Shown: positions 1-10,094, counted from the first letter of the stretch. The stretch is 64,000 bases of DNA from Lactuca virosa (GCA_928212115.1 CAKMRJ010005634.1:178664068-178728067), one strand, 5' to 3'. Program-made: numbers and translations. The notes: generated by a model not told the origin, from the sequence alone.

Positions 1-130
1 CTTTATTGATAAGTTTATCTAATTTATACACGGTATCATGTGTTAAAATAAATTAGGATACGACTATATTCACGTGTTCTAACGCGAAGAACATCGCCAC
101 TCACACCGTTATCCAGCCAAGAACACACCC

Positions 131-139
131 AAGGTGAGT
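131..139 (+). promoter_or_regulatory. Splice-donor-like site in the A1 LTR
   Basis: AAG|GTGAGT, a near-perfect plant 5' splice site, junction after 133. A G-run follows 44 nt downstream (178-184). The same arrangement is present in A2 at 10307-10314. It would pair with the acceptor-like site at 2076-2097. Use is inferred, not shown. Confidence 0.5.
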
Positions 140-759
140 TCATACCCCTATAGTTTTCATGATTTTTATATGTTTTAGGGGGGGATACAAGTATAACACA
201 AGAAAAATTGTGTTAATATACAATCCGTTACACTTATATTTTGATAAAATATAAATATACATATGGGTACAAATTTGATTACGATAAAACTTTAACCCTT
301 TTGTAACAGACTGATCAAAAAGGGTATAATTATATATAAACATATAGAATAATTATTATTTCATTTCATTTTATTATCAAGGTAACTGATAATAGTATAC
401 AAAAGATTCACTATTTCAAACGAAACATTTCTATAAACTATAATAGGTATAGTTTATGGAATATTCACACTATTTTACCCTGTTGGAGACACATAAATAA
501 TTATTTAAAAGAATAATTATTTTCATACTAGGTACACACTATGAAGAAGTGACACCTACAATTACAAGAAAAAGGGATTTTCATCACACTATACTTAAAC
601 CAGTTAATACAAGGTTGTGAGACACTATATTCACATACTTTCCAGAGTACACGCTAAAGTCCTGTATTGTAATCAGAGTCTCTTGTAGGGATAGCGTGAC
701 ACTTGTGTATAGATCTATACGGGACTAAAAATCTTGCACCTAAACTTTTAGCTACAGTT

Positions 760-773
760 AGACCGACAGGTCT
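760..773 (+). other. Conserved LTR hairpin AGACC/GGTCT (A1)
   Basis: A 5-bp stem with loop GACA lies in a roughly 120-bp block that is much better conserved between A1 and A2 (10817-10830, loop GGCA) than the surrounding LTR. The role is unknown; a structured element in R/U5 or an RNA 3'-end signal are possibilities. Confidence 0.45.
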
Positions 774-1538
774 GGGGTGACAAATGACTTACCAATCCGA
801 CGCCTGAAGAACATCGTAGCAGGGAATCTACGTCATTAGCATGGTTATAATAACTCACAATGGGTATTAACAATACGTTTGGTTTACGAATACCCACATG
901 TCTTCAAATGGTTTTATTTATATAAAACTACGTTACACTATTTTCCAGTATAACACAATTTACATTTCTAGAAATATACATTCAAAGGGTTTTACACAGA
1001 TACGATTATAGTACGTTATTTTCTGGTACCACACAACTTACAATTCTGGAAACATGCATTCAAATGGTTTTATAAAGATTTAAAACTACACTATACTACT
1101 ACAAAGTACATCAACACTTATACATTTTGGTCTTGGAACATTTAAGGTTACATTACATTTAAAAGAAAATATTGAATTTTCTGGAAGGACATACTAACAT
1201 TTTCAAGGAACAAAGACATAGATTTCTCATATAAAATATTGATGAACTCACAAACTTAATTGTTGACACTCTTTACAAAACCACTTGTACTCTCAGGAAA
1301 TCTGTAGACAGGTACCCACACAGGTTTTGGTGAAGACGGAGCTTAGTATTGTTACGTCTTATATTTTTTTGTATGCTTTTGGAGTCAAAAAATGATTCAA
1401 ATACAATGTAAATATTAAATTATCAATACAATGTTTGTAGTGCTTTGATCTCTATTACACAATTGTTATGATTCTGTACATGATGTCATCCGCCCCCGAA
1501 CGTTTCTGCCGTTTACTCAGTTCGGGGGTGTGACAAAT

Positions 1539-1550
1539 TAGTATCAGGGC
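1539..1550 (+). promoter_or_regulatory. Primer-binding site of A1 (degenerate)
   Basis: TAGTATCAGGGC begins 3 nt after the LTR end and differs at two positions from TGGTATCAGAGC, the complement of the plant initiator-tRNA-Met 3' end used to prime minus-strand synthesis. The intact version is in A2 at 11409. Confidence 0.85.
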
Positions 1551-1780
1551 ATTGTTTATAGTGAACTAAGTATATCAAACCATATAAGATATATAACTAT
1601 AAACACAATGGGGCTAAAGCACTCTGTCTAAAGTATACTTTTAAAATATAATTATTTTTATAAAAGTATACATACACGCATACATAACAGAAACAATATC
1701 ACACTAAGAACTATATAAAAGTATTTAGATAAGTTGGACGCTGCGGTTAAGCCTAAATAGTTATGTAATCATATATGAGA

Positions 1781-1807
1781 TAAATATAGCCTGATCAACT
1801 CTATTTA
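1781..1807 (+). other. Dimerisation-site-like hairpin in the A1 leader
   Basis: Stem TAAATATAG/CTCTATTTA (one mismatch) encloses the 9-nt loop CCTGATCAA, which carries the 6-nt palindrome TGATCA. It lies about 230 nt after the PBS and 295 nt before the gag ATG. A2 has the identical loop on a slightly different stem at 11674-11700. Confidence 0.55.
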
Positions 1808-2075
1808 TTTGAGATACGACCAACATGTGTTTGGGAATAGTCGTGGTGAACAACGAGTCTAAAACTTACCAACCCTATATACTAAGAAACGTTAAGAATC
1901 AAACACTAAGTATAAAATACTATAGGAGTATTTTATGACACTATAGAACTATACAACTGGACTCTTTATGTGTCTTATTACCGCTATTTTGGCGTAGTCA
2001 ACATAACTAAATAGTTAAGACACTCTCTTTCGATAATGCTCGATTCATAGCCATTATCAAAGACTTATCATAATT

Positions 2076-2097
2076 CCACTCTTAAACCTTATGGCAG
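2076..2097 (+). promoter_or_regulatory. Splice-acceptor-like site before A1 gag
   Basis: A pyrimidine-leaning run ends in ATGGCAG, 4 nt before the gag ATG at 2102. The upstream ATG at 2091 is out of frame with gag and would be removed by splicing after 2097. A2 keeps the same arrangement at 13036-13055. Confidence 0.45.
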
Positions 2098-2101
2098 AAA
2101 G

Positions 2102-3240
2102 ATGCCACCACGTAAATCTATCAGGCGTTTCAACAACACACCACCAACCCCATCACCGCCACCACCCCCACAGATGGACACTGAAGTCTTCCAAGCTACA
2201 ATAACAGTAGCTGTGGCAGATGCCATGGCGCAAATCAGCACAAATGGCACCAGTGGGTCAAGAAGTGGTACTAATAACGCTAGCCAGGGACATCCGAGGG
2301 AATGTTCCTACAAAGACTTCACAAATTTCAAACCAAAATCTTTTGATGGAACTGGTGGTTTCATTGCTCTAACAAGATGGTTTGAGAAAACATAGTCGGT
2401 ATTTGAAATCTCCGCATGCCCAGAGTCTAGCAAGGTCAAATTCATAGCATGCACATTCATGGATAGAGCCCTCTCATGCTGGAACGGATATATCAAATCG
2501 TTGACTCTCCCAGTAGCCAACGCCATGAGCTGGGAAGACTTAAAAATTATGATGCTAGCAGAATACTGCCCGAGGGGCGAGGTACAAAAATTAGAGCAAG
2601 AGCTCTGGAACGTGATGATGAAGGACTCTGACATTGCAGCTTACACTACTAGATTTAACGATCTAGCAGTACTATGTCCCAGGATGGTCACCCCAGAGAG
2701 TAAAAAGGTGGAGTGATAGATCTGGGGTACTATCTCCCCAGATTCAAGGGAATGTGATATCAGCCAACCCGTCTACTTTTGACAGTGCCAAGCGTCAGGC
2801 ACAAACACTGGTGGATCATGGAGTCCACCAAGGCTTTATGACAGCCACTCCCGAACAACCCAAAGGAAGTGACAACAAAAGGAAGTTTTGGAACAAAAGG
2901 AAGGGTCAGTCGTCAAAAGATCCCACAAAGAAGCAACAAACTGTGGCAGTTCACGCTGCTACTGTTCCCACCGCTCCAGCACCCGCCAAACCATATGCTG
3001 GAACACTCCCAAAATGCAACAAGTGCAAATTTCATCATTATGGAGCCTGTTGAGAGATGCACTGCAATAATTGCAATAGGAAGGGGCACACTGCCCGCTT
3101 CTGCAAGGCACCGACGCAACAAACCACCCAAACCACTAACGCCGGAGTGAGCCAGGCTTGCTATGGATGTGGTGAAACAACGCATTTCAAGAGGGACTGC
3201 CCAAAATCAAGTAATGCCAGAGGTGTGGGCAGAGTTCTAA
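2102..3240 (+). pseudogene. gag: gag (capsid/nucleocapsid), A1 copy
   Basis: The start is the ATG in MPPRKS, matching MPPRRN of A2. The proline-rich N-terminus is followed by a retrotransposon gag domain and three CCHC zinc knuckles in the order CNKC, CNNC, CYGC (about 3015-3195), which bind genomic RNA inside the particle. Damage by comparison with A2: TAG at 2393-2395, TGA at 2714-2716 followed by a frameshift before 2754, and TGG to TGA at 3051-3053. The zinc-knuckle part is read in a different frame from the capsid part. It cannot give a working Gag. Confidence 0.9.
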
Positions 3241-3719
3241 CAATGGGGCACGAAGAGGCCATGAATGATCCTACTGTGGTTACCGGTACGTCCCTCCTCA
3301 ACAATTCATATGAATGCATTCTTTTCGATAGTGGTGCGGAGAAAAGTTTCGTGAGCCTTAAATTTAAACACTTACTTAAACAAAGTTCCCTATCACTAAA
3401 AGACGCATTCACAGTAGAAAAGGAAAACGGAAAGGAGAGCACTAACGATATATACATAGGATGTACCCTCAGTCTAAACAACTATTCTTTCCAAATCGAC
3501 CTAATTCCGGACACAATAAAAAGTTTCGATGTCATCATTTGCATGGATTGGTTAAGTCATCAGCATGCCGATATCATGTGCTATGAAAAGCCATTCGCCT
3601 TAATCTGCCAAGTAGCGAAACCCTCGTCATTTATGGCGACAAAACCGACACAAACCTTCAAATCATTTCTTGCGTCAAGGCTCAAAAGTATGTTCGCAAA
3701 GAATACCATGTCTTCTTAG
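3241..3719 (+). pseudogene. Aspartic protease region of pol, A1 copy
   Basis: A retropepsin-like domain of the RVP_2 type continues in frame from the zinc knuckles. It has the catalytic motif LFDSGAEKSF near 3325-3354 and the family signature IICMDWLS near 3535. The enzyme would cut the Gag-Pol polyprotein. Unlike A2, the DSG triad is intact. A missing base near 3587, relative to A2, shifts the C-terminal part so that the frame ends at 3719 and RT continues in another frame. Confidence 0.85.
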
Positions 3720-3724
3720 CTCAT

Positions 3725-4612
3725 GTGGTGGATAAGAAACAAGAAGTAAAAGACATCAAGGATATTCCTAAAGTCTGTAACTTCCCCGACGTACTTCCCG
3801 AGGATCTTCCAGGAATACCTCCTGAGCGCCAAGTTGAGTTCAGAATCGACTTGATTCCTGGAGTTACCCCCGTAGCTAAATATCCATACCGTTTAGCACC
3901 AACAGATATGCAGGAATTGTCTAGTCAACTGAAAGAACTGCTAAGCAAAGGGTTCATCAGACCAAGTTTCTCGCCTTGGGGAGCACCGGTATTGTTCATG
4001 AAGAAGAAGGATGGATCATTCCGTATGTGCATAGACTACCGGGAACTAAATAAACTTACTGTCAAAAATCGATATCCTTTACCTCGAATCGACGACCTCT
4101 TCGACCAACTACAAGGAGCAAGTTACTTCTCAAAAATAGACCTAAGATCAGGATACCATCATATGCGAGTCAAGGAGGAAGATATTCCAAAGACTGCATT
4201 CAGAAATCGCTACGGTCACTAAGAGTTTGTAGTGATGCCCTTCGGATTAAAAAATGCACCTGTGGTGTTCATGGACCTGATGAACCGTGTATGCAGACCT
4301 TACTTGGAAAATTCGTGATAGTATTCATTGATGACATACTAGTCTACTCACGAAGTAAGGAAGAACACAGCCAACACCTGCAAGAAGTCTTGGAAACATT
4401 AAGTGAAGAGAAGTTGTATGCGAAGTTCTCGAAATGCAAATTCTAGATTCGAAAGGTGGATTTCCTAGGTCACATAGTCAGCGAGGAAGGAACACATGTA
4501 GATCCCCTCCAAAATCAAAGCAATAAAAAATGGGACGATCCCAAGAACACCAACATAAATTCATCTTGGAGAAGAAGCAAGAAACTGCTTTCCAAACACT
4601 AAAGCAAACCCT
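3725..4612 (+). pseudogene. Reverse transcriptase, A1 copy
   Basis: An RVT_1 domain with the linker PPERQVEFRIDLIPG, the fingers motif SPWGAPVLF, MCIDYRELN, and the catalytic FIDDILVYS motif near 4323-4350. Lesions: TAC to TAA at 4220-4222, a one-base loss near 4304, TGG to TAG at 4444-4446, and a deletion of roughly 115 bp near 4557 that removes the RT/RNase H connection. A second deletion follows near 4617 with ATGCA microhomology. Compared with A2 (14514-15617). Confidence 0.9.
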
Positions 4613-5098
4613 ATGCAGCGAGGAAAAGTTATTTCCTATGCCTCGAGACAACTTAAGAACCACGAAGTTAACTATACCATGCATGAACTGAAGCTGGGAG
4701 CAGTAGTTTTTGCTCTGAAGATCTGGAGGCACTACCTTTACGGTACAAAGTGCACGATCTTCACAGACCATAAGATTCTCCAGCATATCTTCGATCAGAA
4801 GGAACTCAACATGAGGCAACAAAGATGGGTAGAACTAGTAAATGATTACGAGTGCGATATTCACTATCATCCAGGCAAGTCCAATGTAGTAGCAGATGCC
4901 CTTAGTCGAAAAGAGTACTCGGGCCGCCGAGTAAAATCATTAACCATGACTATCCATTCACACATATCCATGCAGATTAAAGAGGCCCAGCTTGAAGCCT
5001 TGAAGCCTGAAAACATGGCAGGTGAATTCTTAAGGGGAATGGATAAAAACCTGGAAGTTAAGGATGACGGAGTTCGTTACCTCATGAATTGGATCTAG
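4613..5098 (+). pseudogene. RNase H domain, A1 copy (N-terminally deleted)
   Basis: It begins inside the domain at MQRGKVISYASRQL and keeps the HELKLGA acidic region and IFTDHK. The first catalytic Asp (YCDAS in A2) lies in the deleted segment. It ends with NVVADALSRKEYSG and a spacer, then stops at TAG 5096-5098 where A2 has TGG. RNase H would degrade the RNA strand of the RNA-DNA hybrid. Confidence 0.9.
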
Positions 5099-6402
5099 AC
5101 ACCGAAGTTCGGTGGGTACAGAGACGTTGTCATGAACGAAGCTCACAAGACTAGATACTTTGTTTATCCCGGTTCAGACAAGATGTATCTGAACCTCAAG
5201 AAACTTTATTGGTGGCCAAACATCAAAGCGGAAATTGCTACCTATGTGGGCCAGTGCCTAACTTGCGCCAAAGTCAAGGTAGAATACCAGAAGCCTTCGG
5301 GTTTACTACAACAACCAGAAATACCCGAGTGGAAGGTGGGAGCGGATAACCATGGATATCATAACCAAGTTGCCCAAGACAACAGGTGGTCTTGACACTA
5401 TTTGGGTAATCGTTGACAGATTACCCAAAATCCGCCCACTTCCTGCCAATAAAAGAGACCGACAAGATGGATAAGCAAACCAGGACGTACATTAAAGAGA
5501 TAGTAAGATTGCATGGTGTCCCAATATCAATTATCTGTGACAGAGATAACAGATTTACCTCACGGTTTTGGCAATCACTGCAAAAGTCCTTGGGAACCAA
5601 ACTCGACATGAGTACAGCGTACGATCCTTAAACTGACGGGCAAAGCGAGAGAACTATTCAGACGCTGGAAGACATGTTGAGAGCTTGTGCGATAGACTTT
5701 GTTAAAGCTTGGGATACCCATTTGCCACTCGTCGAATTCTCGTACAATAATAGCTATCACACTAGCATCAAAGTTGCTCCATTCGAAGCCTTCAATGGCC
5801 GTAAGTTCCGATCCCCTCTGTGCTGGGATGAAGTGGGTGACACACAACTAGCAAAGAAACAAGTTCCAGAAAGCACTCTCACCGGCCCTGAGATCATAAG
5901 AGAGACAACAGAGAAGATTCTCCAAATTCAAGAACGACTAAAAGCATCTAGGGACCAACAAAAGAGTTATGCGGATAAACAACGAAAGTCCCTGGAGTTC
6001 CAGGTTGGTGACCGCGTCCTGTTAAAGGTCTCATCCTGGAAAGGAATGATACGTTTTGGGAAACGTGGAAAACTAAATCCAATGTACATCGGACCATTCT
6101 AGATTCTTGCTAGAATCGGCCCGGTGGCTTACAAACTCCAACCACCACAAGAATTCAGCAACATACACCCTACCTTTCACGTATCTAATCTAAAGAAGTG
6201 TCTGTCCGATGAGACTCTGGTAATTCCACTCGATGAAATCGAGATAAATGATCGTCTTCACTTCGTAGAGGAACCTGTGGAAAACATGGACAGGGAAATC
6301 AAAAGAACGAAACAAAGTCGTATACCAATAGTGAAGGTCCGCTGGAACTCCAAGCGAGACCTGAATTCACTTGGGAACAGGAAGATCGGATGAAACAAAA
6401 GT
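5099..6402 (+). pseudogene. Integrase with GPY/F and C-terminal domains, A1 copy
   Basis: An HHCC zinc-binding region (HKTRYFVYPG, CLTCAKVK) is followed by a DDE core with IVDR-like and CDRDNRF segments and ERTIQTLEDM, then a GPY/F region (RGKLNPMYIGPF) and the HPTFHVSNLKKC module. Lesions: an extra G near 5334 shifting frame, TAA at 5629-5631 (CAA in A2), TAG at 6100-6102 (GAG in A2), and a frameshift near 6352. One zinc-ligand His of HPG has become Tyr. Integrase inserts the cDNA into host DNA. Confidence 0.9.
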
Positions 6403-6467
6403 ACCCACATCTTTTTCCAAGTTCATGAATACCCACTTTAGAAATAATTTCGGGACTAAATTCCCTC

Positions 6468-6481
6468 TAACGGGGGGATAA
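6468..6481 (+). promoter_or_regulatory. Polypurine tract of A1
   Basis: AACGGGGGGATAA directly precedes the 3' LTR start TGTAACAACCGG. It is the primer site for plus-strand DNA and is nearly identical to 17668-17681 in A2. Confidence 0.8.
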
Positions 6482-6611
6482 TGTAACAACCGGTTATTTC
6501 GGGTCAATAAAAGTCAAACAATTCAAACCAAAAGTCAAAGAAATTCAACCAAAAGTCAATTACGTCAATAATAATTAAATAGTTTAATTAAATTAGGAAA
6601 AGTACTATTTC
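6482..6611 (+). repeat. Start of the A1 3' LTR, cut by element E
   Basis: It begins TGTAACAACCGGTTATTTCGG right after the polypurine tract. Only about 130 bp remain before minus-strand LTR sequence starts at 6612. The rest was not found in the window. Confidence 0.75.
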
Positions 6612-6902
6612 TGTAACGATGTAAATTTTCAACCAAATTTTTCATTTTTAAATCTCATAAAAACACATGTCATATCCTCAAAAACACCAATATCAGTTTA
6701 ACATAGTTTTCAAAACATTAAATCAAATCCAGGATCCATGACATAACTCCATCTCAGCAGTGTGTGTACAAATCATGCCGGTGCCTTCCCGCGATCCTCT
6801 GATGTACCTGAAACACATAACACATGACACGGTAAGCACGAATGCTTATTGAGTTCCCCAATATACCACACACACATATTAGCCACTCGAGGCTATAACT
6901 CT

Positions 6903-7192
6903 GTAGGACCCTCCGGTCCGATGTGTCTCAGTGGGACCCTCCGGTCCCATGGCTCGTTGGACCCTCTGATCCGGTCTAGATGAGAACCCTCCGGTCTCAC
7001 TACTCGTTAGACCCTCCAGTCTGGTCTAAGTGAGGACCCTCCGGTCTCTAGTTCGTTGGACCCTCCGGTCCGGTCATAATATAGCACAATTCGTTGGACC
7101 CTCCGGTCCGGTCTAAATATCATATAATATAGCATACAACACATATCACACATAAAATGCATAACTCCGGAAAGAACATAAGACCCTCTGGT
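6903..7192 (-). repeat. Hairpin array with GGAG loop (E LTR)
   Basis: About nine imperfect units of roughly 37 bp, each centred on ACCCTCCGGT in plus orientation. The bases outside the core change in complementary pairs (GGACC with GGTCC; GAGACC or GAGAACC with GGTCTC), so each unit keeps a stem closing the constant loop (GGAG on the sense strand). The same array is at 36455-36760, and split at 21270-21345 plus 29640-29870. Confidence 0.75.
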
Positions 7193-7231
7193 CACACATA
7201 ATTACCACCCTAGGTAAAGTATAGTGAGAAG

Positions 7232-7240
7232 ACTCACCTT
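7232..7240 (-). promoter_or_regulatory. Splice-donor-like site in the E LTR
   Basis: On the minus strand AAG|GTGAGT, followed by CTTCTCAC. The same block is conserved in C (36788-36796 and 29894-29902) and D (41902-41910). Confidence 0.5.
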
Positions 7241-7479
7241 GCAAGCTAGCTAGTAAAATCTCGTGCTCGAAATCCTCGATCTAGCCTCTGCCTATCACAT
7301 GGATAATATTTCTCATCAATACTCCCCTCACACTCAATTACACTCTTCTCTGATCTCTCTTATATTCTTAGTCCCTTAAATGGGTAAAAGACCATTTTAC
7401 CCCTCCCTGACCCTTACTACCCATTTGACCAATTTTTCAGTCAACAAGAGTCAATTTCTAGTCAATAGTGCAAATTGAC

Positions 7480-7650
7480 CAGACTCGCCGAGGCACTCGT
7501 GCGACTCGTCGAGTCCCATCGATTCTCAGTAATCTCATGAAGGCCCAGCTCGTCAAGTTAACCCCTTACTTTCCGAGCTATCGCATGATCTAGTTCATCG
7601 GGACAAACCCTAACCGGCTCGTCGAGTCGGCTCATCAACTCGGCGAGTCC
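7480..7650 (-). repeat. Second ACTCGTCGAGT palindrome cluster (E LTR)
   Basis: Four to five exact or near copies (GACTCGTCGAGTC, CTCGTCGAGTCGG, ACTCGGCGAGTCC and decayed forms). The cluster lies in the stretch expected to be transcribed, downstream of the TATA-like box. Matching clusters are at 30130-30305 and 37026-37200 in C. Confidence 0.7.
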
Positions 7651-8208
7651 ATTCAGTCTCAACTTGTATTCAGACGATTTCAAGGAAGAAAACTCTCCCA
7701 CACTCTAGATCTAAGCTCTCAAGGCTTGAATATCACGTAAAGCCTCGAGCTTTACGTTCATGCATGACACTAAAGGGCTAAAAATGCCAAGAACAAGCTT
7801 GAGAAGAAGTCTCTCATTCAAGGGGCTATCATGGCTGAATAAAGTAGGGGACTTTCGACTCTAGGGACCTCACAAGGTCCAGATCTGATGTCTATTTCTA
7901 AGAAGGTGTTCAAAACCTTCAAAGTCCCCAAAATAAGATGGAAATGAAGCCCTAACTCTTAAAATCATGAGATCTATCCATACAAAAGAGAAAGGTACGA
8001 TCCTTGAATAGAAGCTCCTTGATGTCTACGCAGCAGATCTAACAGCCTCTTCACAAATCCTTGCTTAGAATCCTCCTTTCCTCTACTAAAATGCACCAAA
8101 GATCTCAAACAATGGCTCAAAACTCTCTCAAAAGCTCAAGGGGGCGATTAGGGTTTCTCTCAGTGAAGGGAAACGGATGGAGAGCCGCAAATGAGGCTAT
8201 ACTTACAC

Positions 8209-8218
8209 TTATATAGGC
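8209..8218 (-). promoter_or_regulatory. TATA-like box of the E LTR
   Basis: Minus-strand CCTATATAAG lies about 40 bp downstream (sense) of the palindrome cluster at 8258-8355. The position matches TATA-like boxes in the C and D LTRs. Confidence 0.55.
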
Positions 8219-8257
8219 CCCAAACCCGGGGATTTAGGGTTTCAAATCACAGCGCCT

Positions 8258-8355
8258 ACTCGGCGAGTCAACTCTCGGACTCGTCGAGTAGATCATTAAT
8301 CTCACGTGGCCACACCCGACTCTACTCGACGAGTTGTAGCACCAACTCGTCGAGT
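8258..8355 (-). repeat. TATA-upstream ACTCGTCGAGT palindrome cluster (E LTR)
   Basis: Four odd palindromes: ACTCGGCGAGT 8258-8268, ACTCGTCGAGT 8280-8290, ACTCGACGAGT 8324-8334 and ACTCGTCGAGT 8345-8355. Each is two 5-bp arms around one central base. They sit immediately upstream of the TATA-like box in sense orientation. Confidence 0.8.
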
Positions 8356-8416
8356 CTCTCTATAAACCTCAAAAATAAATAAGTAAAATAGCATACCTAA
8401 GAATCCGGATGTTAAA

Positions 8417-9311
8417 ATTCTCCCCCACTAGAATCAGACTTCGCCTCTCGAAGTTATGCTCCACAAATGACTCTGGATAATGCTCCCGCATCTCTGACTC
8501 CGGCTCCCAAGTCAAATCGGACCCCCTCCGATGTTGCCACTGGACTTGAACCAGGGACACTTCCTTGTTTCTTAGAACCTTCAACTTTCGATCCAAAATC
8601 GCGATCGACTTTTCATTATAATTCGGGCTCGCATCTACCTGAATGTCCTCCAGTGGCACCACTGCCGTCTCATCGGCTAAACACTTCCTCAACTGGGACA
8701 CATGAAAGGTGTTATGGATCGGACTCAACTCCGCAGGTAGCTCCAACTGGTATGCTACCTTACCCACTGTGGTGGTCACTCTGAGCAGACCGATATATAG
8801 GGGGCCCAGCTTGCCCCGCTTCCTGAACCGGATCACCCCTTTCCATGGGGATACCTTCAGGAGCACAAAGTCTCCGACCTGAAACTCCAGCTCGGATCGA
8901 CGCCTGTCTGCATAACTCTTCTGGCGGCTCTCGGCCGTCAGTAACCTCTGCCTGACGATCTGAATCTGCTCAGTCGTCTTCAATAATATCTCCGTGCTGC
9001 CCATCACCCTCTGCCCCACTTCTCCCCAACAAATGGGAGTCCGACACCTCCTCCCATAAAGAAGCTCAAAGGGAGGCATACCAATACTCGAATGGTGGCT
9101 ATTGTTGTTAGAAAACTCAGCCAACGGTATGTAGGTTTCCCAACTCCCCCCGAAGTCCATGACACATGCTCGTAACATGTCCTCGAGCGTCTGAATTGTC
9201 CATTCGCTCTGTCCGTCTGTCTGTGGGTGATATGCAGTACTGAAATGTAAGCGCGTGCCCAACTCCTCGTGAAATTTCTTCCAAAACCTGGAAGTAAAAC
9301 GCACGTCTCGA
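8417..9311 (-). pseudogene. Integrase C-terminal half of element E
   Basis: Open for about 300 codons on the minus strand. It starts within the DDE core at the segment RFTSRFWKKF after the second Asp, passes the Glu region (QSEWTIQTLEDM), the GPY/F region (RGKLGPLYIG), HNTFHVSQLRKC, and a chromodomain-like tail with VQVQWQHR and TWEPESEM. The frame runs through the polypurine tract into the LTR. Everything upstream (gag to the first half of integrase) is missing because A2 begins at 9312. The remaining reading frame is clean, so E was probably young when it was cut. Confidence 0.9.
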
Positions 9312-9953
9312 AATGTTCAAAAGTCTCAATTGGGATGCATAAAATGTTAGATATCATGTCAAGGTTTTCAGAAATATAAAGAACACTCAAATCCAAGTTA
9401 TAACGAAGAAGTTATGACTAATCAAAGATTCGCAACAAAACCGGTAAAACACTGTCAAGTGTAAAAAGTGAAATTTCAATAAAATACTTTTTAGCCTTAG
9501 GTATCTAAACGAAAATCGTAGATTATGTTAAACCGTAAAGGTGTATAAAAAGAACGTCCAAATCTGACTTCGTAAGAGCACGTTATGATTTTTCTAAGTT
9601 TCGGATATAACATTAGACAGCTAAAAACTCAAAATAGAGATCGAGCGATTTTTAGCCGACGCAACCTAAACGAAAATTGAAGATCTTGAAAATAGTAATA
9701 CAACGGTAAAAAGACAGATGAAAACGGATGTCAGATAAAGAAGATATGAATTTTTAACGGACTTTTCCTGTCTCGGCCTGTTAAAAATATAATATTAAAA
9801 ACTTAATTCAAAATTAGCCGACGAAGTCTAAACGAAAGTTGTAGAGCATAATCTCATCTACGCGTGGATATAAAGAACGTCAAAATCGCAGCTCGTATGC
9901 GAGAGATATGAATTTCTGAAGTTCGGGGCACGCAAACCAACCTTATCCGAAGA

Positions 9954-10081
9954 CTCACGACGTGAGCTAGAGACTCACGACGTGAGTCTATGACTGATGT
10001 GTGCCAGAGTTAGACCACCAGGCGTCGCGTCTACGGACCAAACTCACGACGTGAGCCATCCCATGCCCACGACGCGAGTCC
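9954..10081 (+). repeat. CTCACGACGTGAG palindrome cluster (A2 LTR)
   Basis: Perfect copies at 9954-9966, 9974-9986 (15-mer ACTCACGACGTGAGT at 9973-9987) and 10043-10055, and a decayed one at 10067-10081. It ends 14 bp before the TATA-like box. The inner GACGTGA contains an ACGT core, as in plant bZIP sites. Confidence 0.85.
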
Positions 10082-10094
10082 TGAAATTTCACCC

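Larger units (their letters stand above)
1..1535 (+). repeat. Partial 5' LTR of A1
   Basis: The right edge is set by TGTGACA immediately before the primer-binding site. The stretch from about 130 onward aligns by eye, with gaps, to the second half of the A2 5' LTR (10305-11405), including the splice-donor-like block at 131-139, the following G-run at 178-184 and the hairpin block near 760. The true LTR start must lie left of the window. Positions 1-130 show no clear match and could be LTR or flank. Confidence 0.75.
1..6611 (+). mobile_element. Ty3/gypsy element A1, pseudogenised, 5' end outside the window
   Basis: A plus-strand LTR retrotransposon in the order LTR, PBS, gag, protease, RT, RNase H, integrase, polypurine tract, start of the 3' LTR. 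Its proteins closely resemble those of A2 (13060-17681), which served as the guide for locating lesions. The integrase ends in a GPY/F-type domain and a region resembling a chromodomain, which suggests the chromovirus branch (possibly Tekay-like; inference). The copy has at least six nonsense codons, several frameshifts and two internal deletions. Its 3' LTR is interrupted after 6611 by the minus-strand element E. Confidence 0.9.
6612..8416 (-). repeat. 3' LTR of Ty3 element E
   Basis: The same family as the C LTRs (20971-31070 interrupted; 36228-37967). The plus-strand edges are TGTAACGATG at the left and GATGTTAAA before a polypurine tract (ATTCTCCCCC on plus) at the right. In sense order (right to left) it holds palindromes 8355-8258, a TATA-like box 8218-8209, a second palindrome cluster 7650-7480, a splice-donor-like site 7237-7232 and a hairpin array 7192-6903. 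Confidence 0.85.

Noticed and set aside
2913..3185. Antisense frames over A1 gag
   Set aside because: Shadow of the sense gag; no domain and no codon signal.
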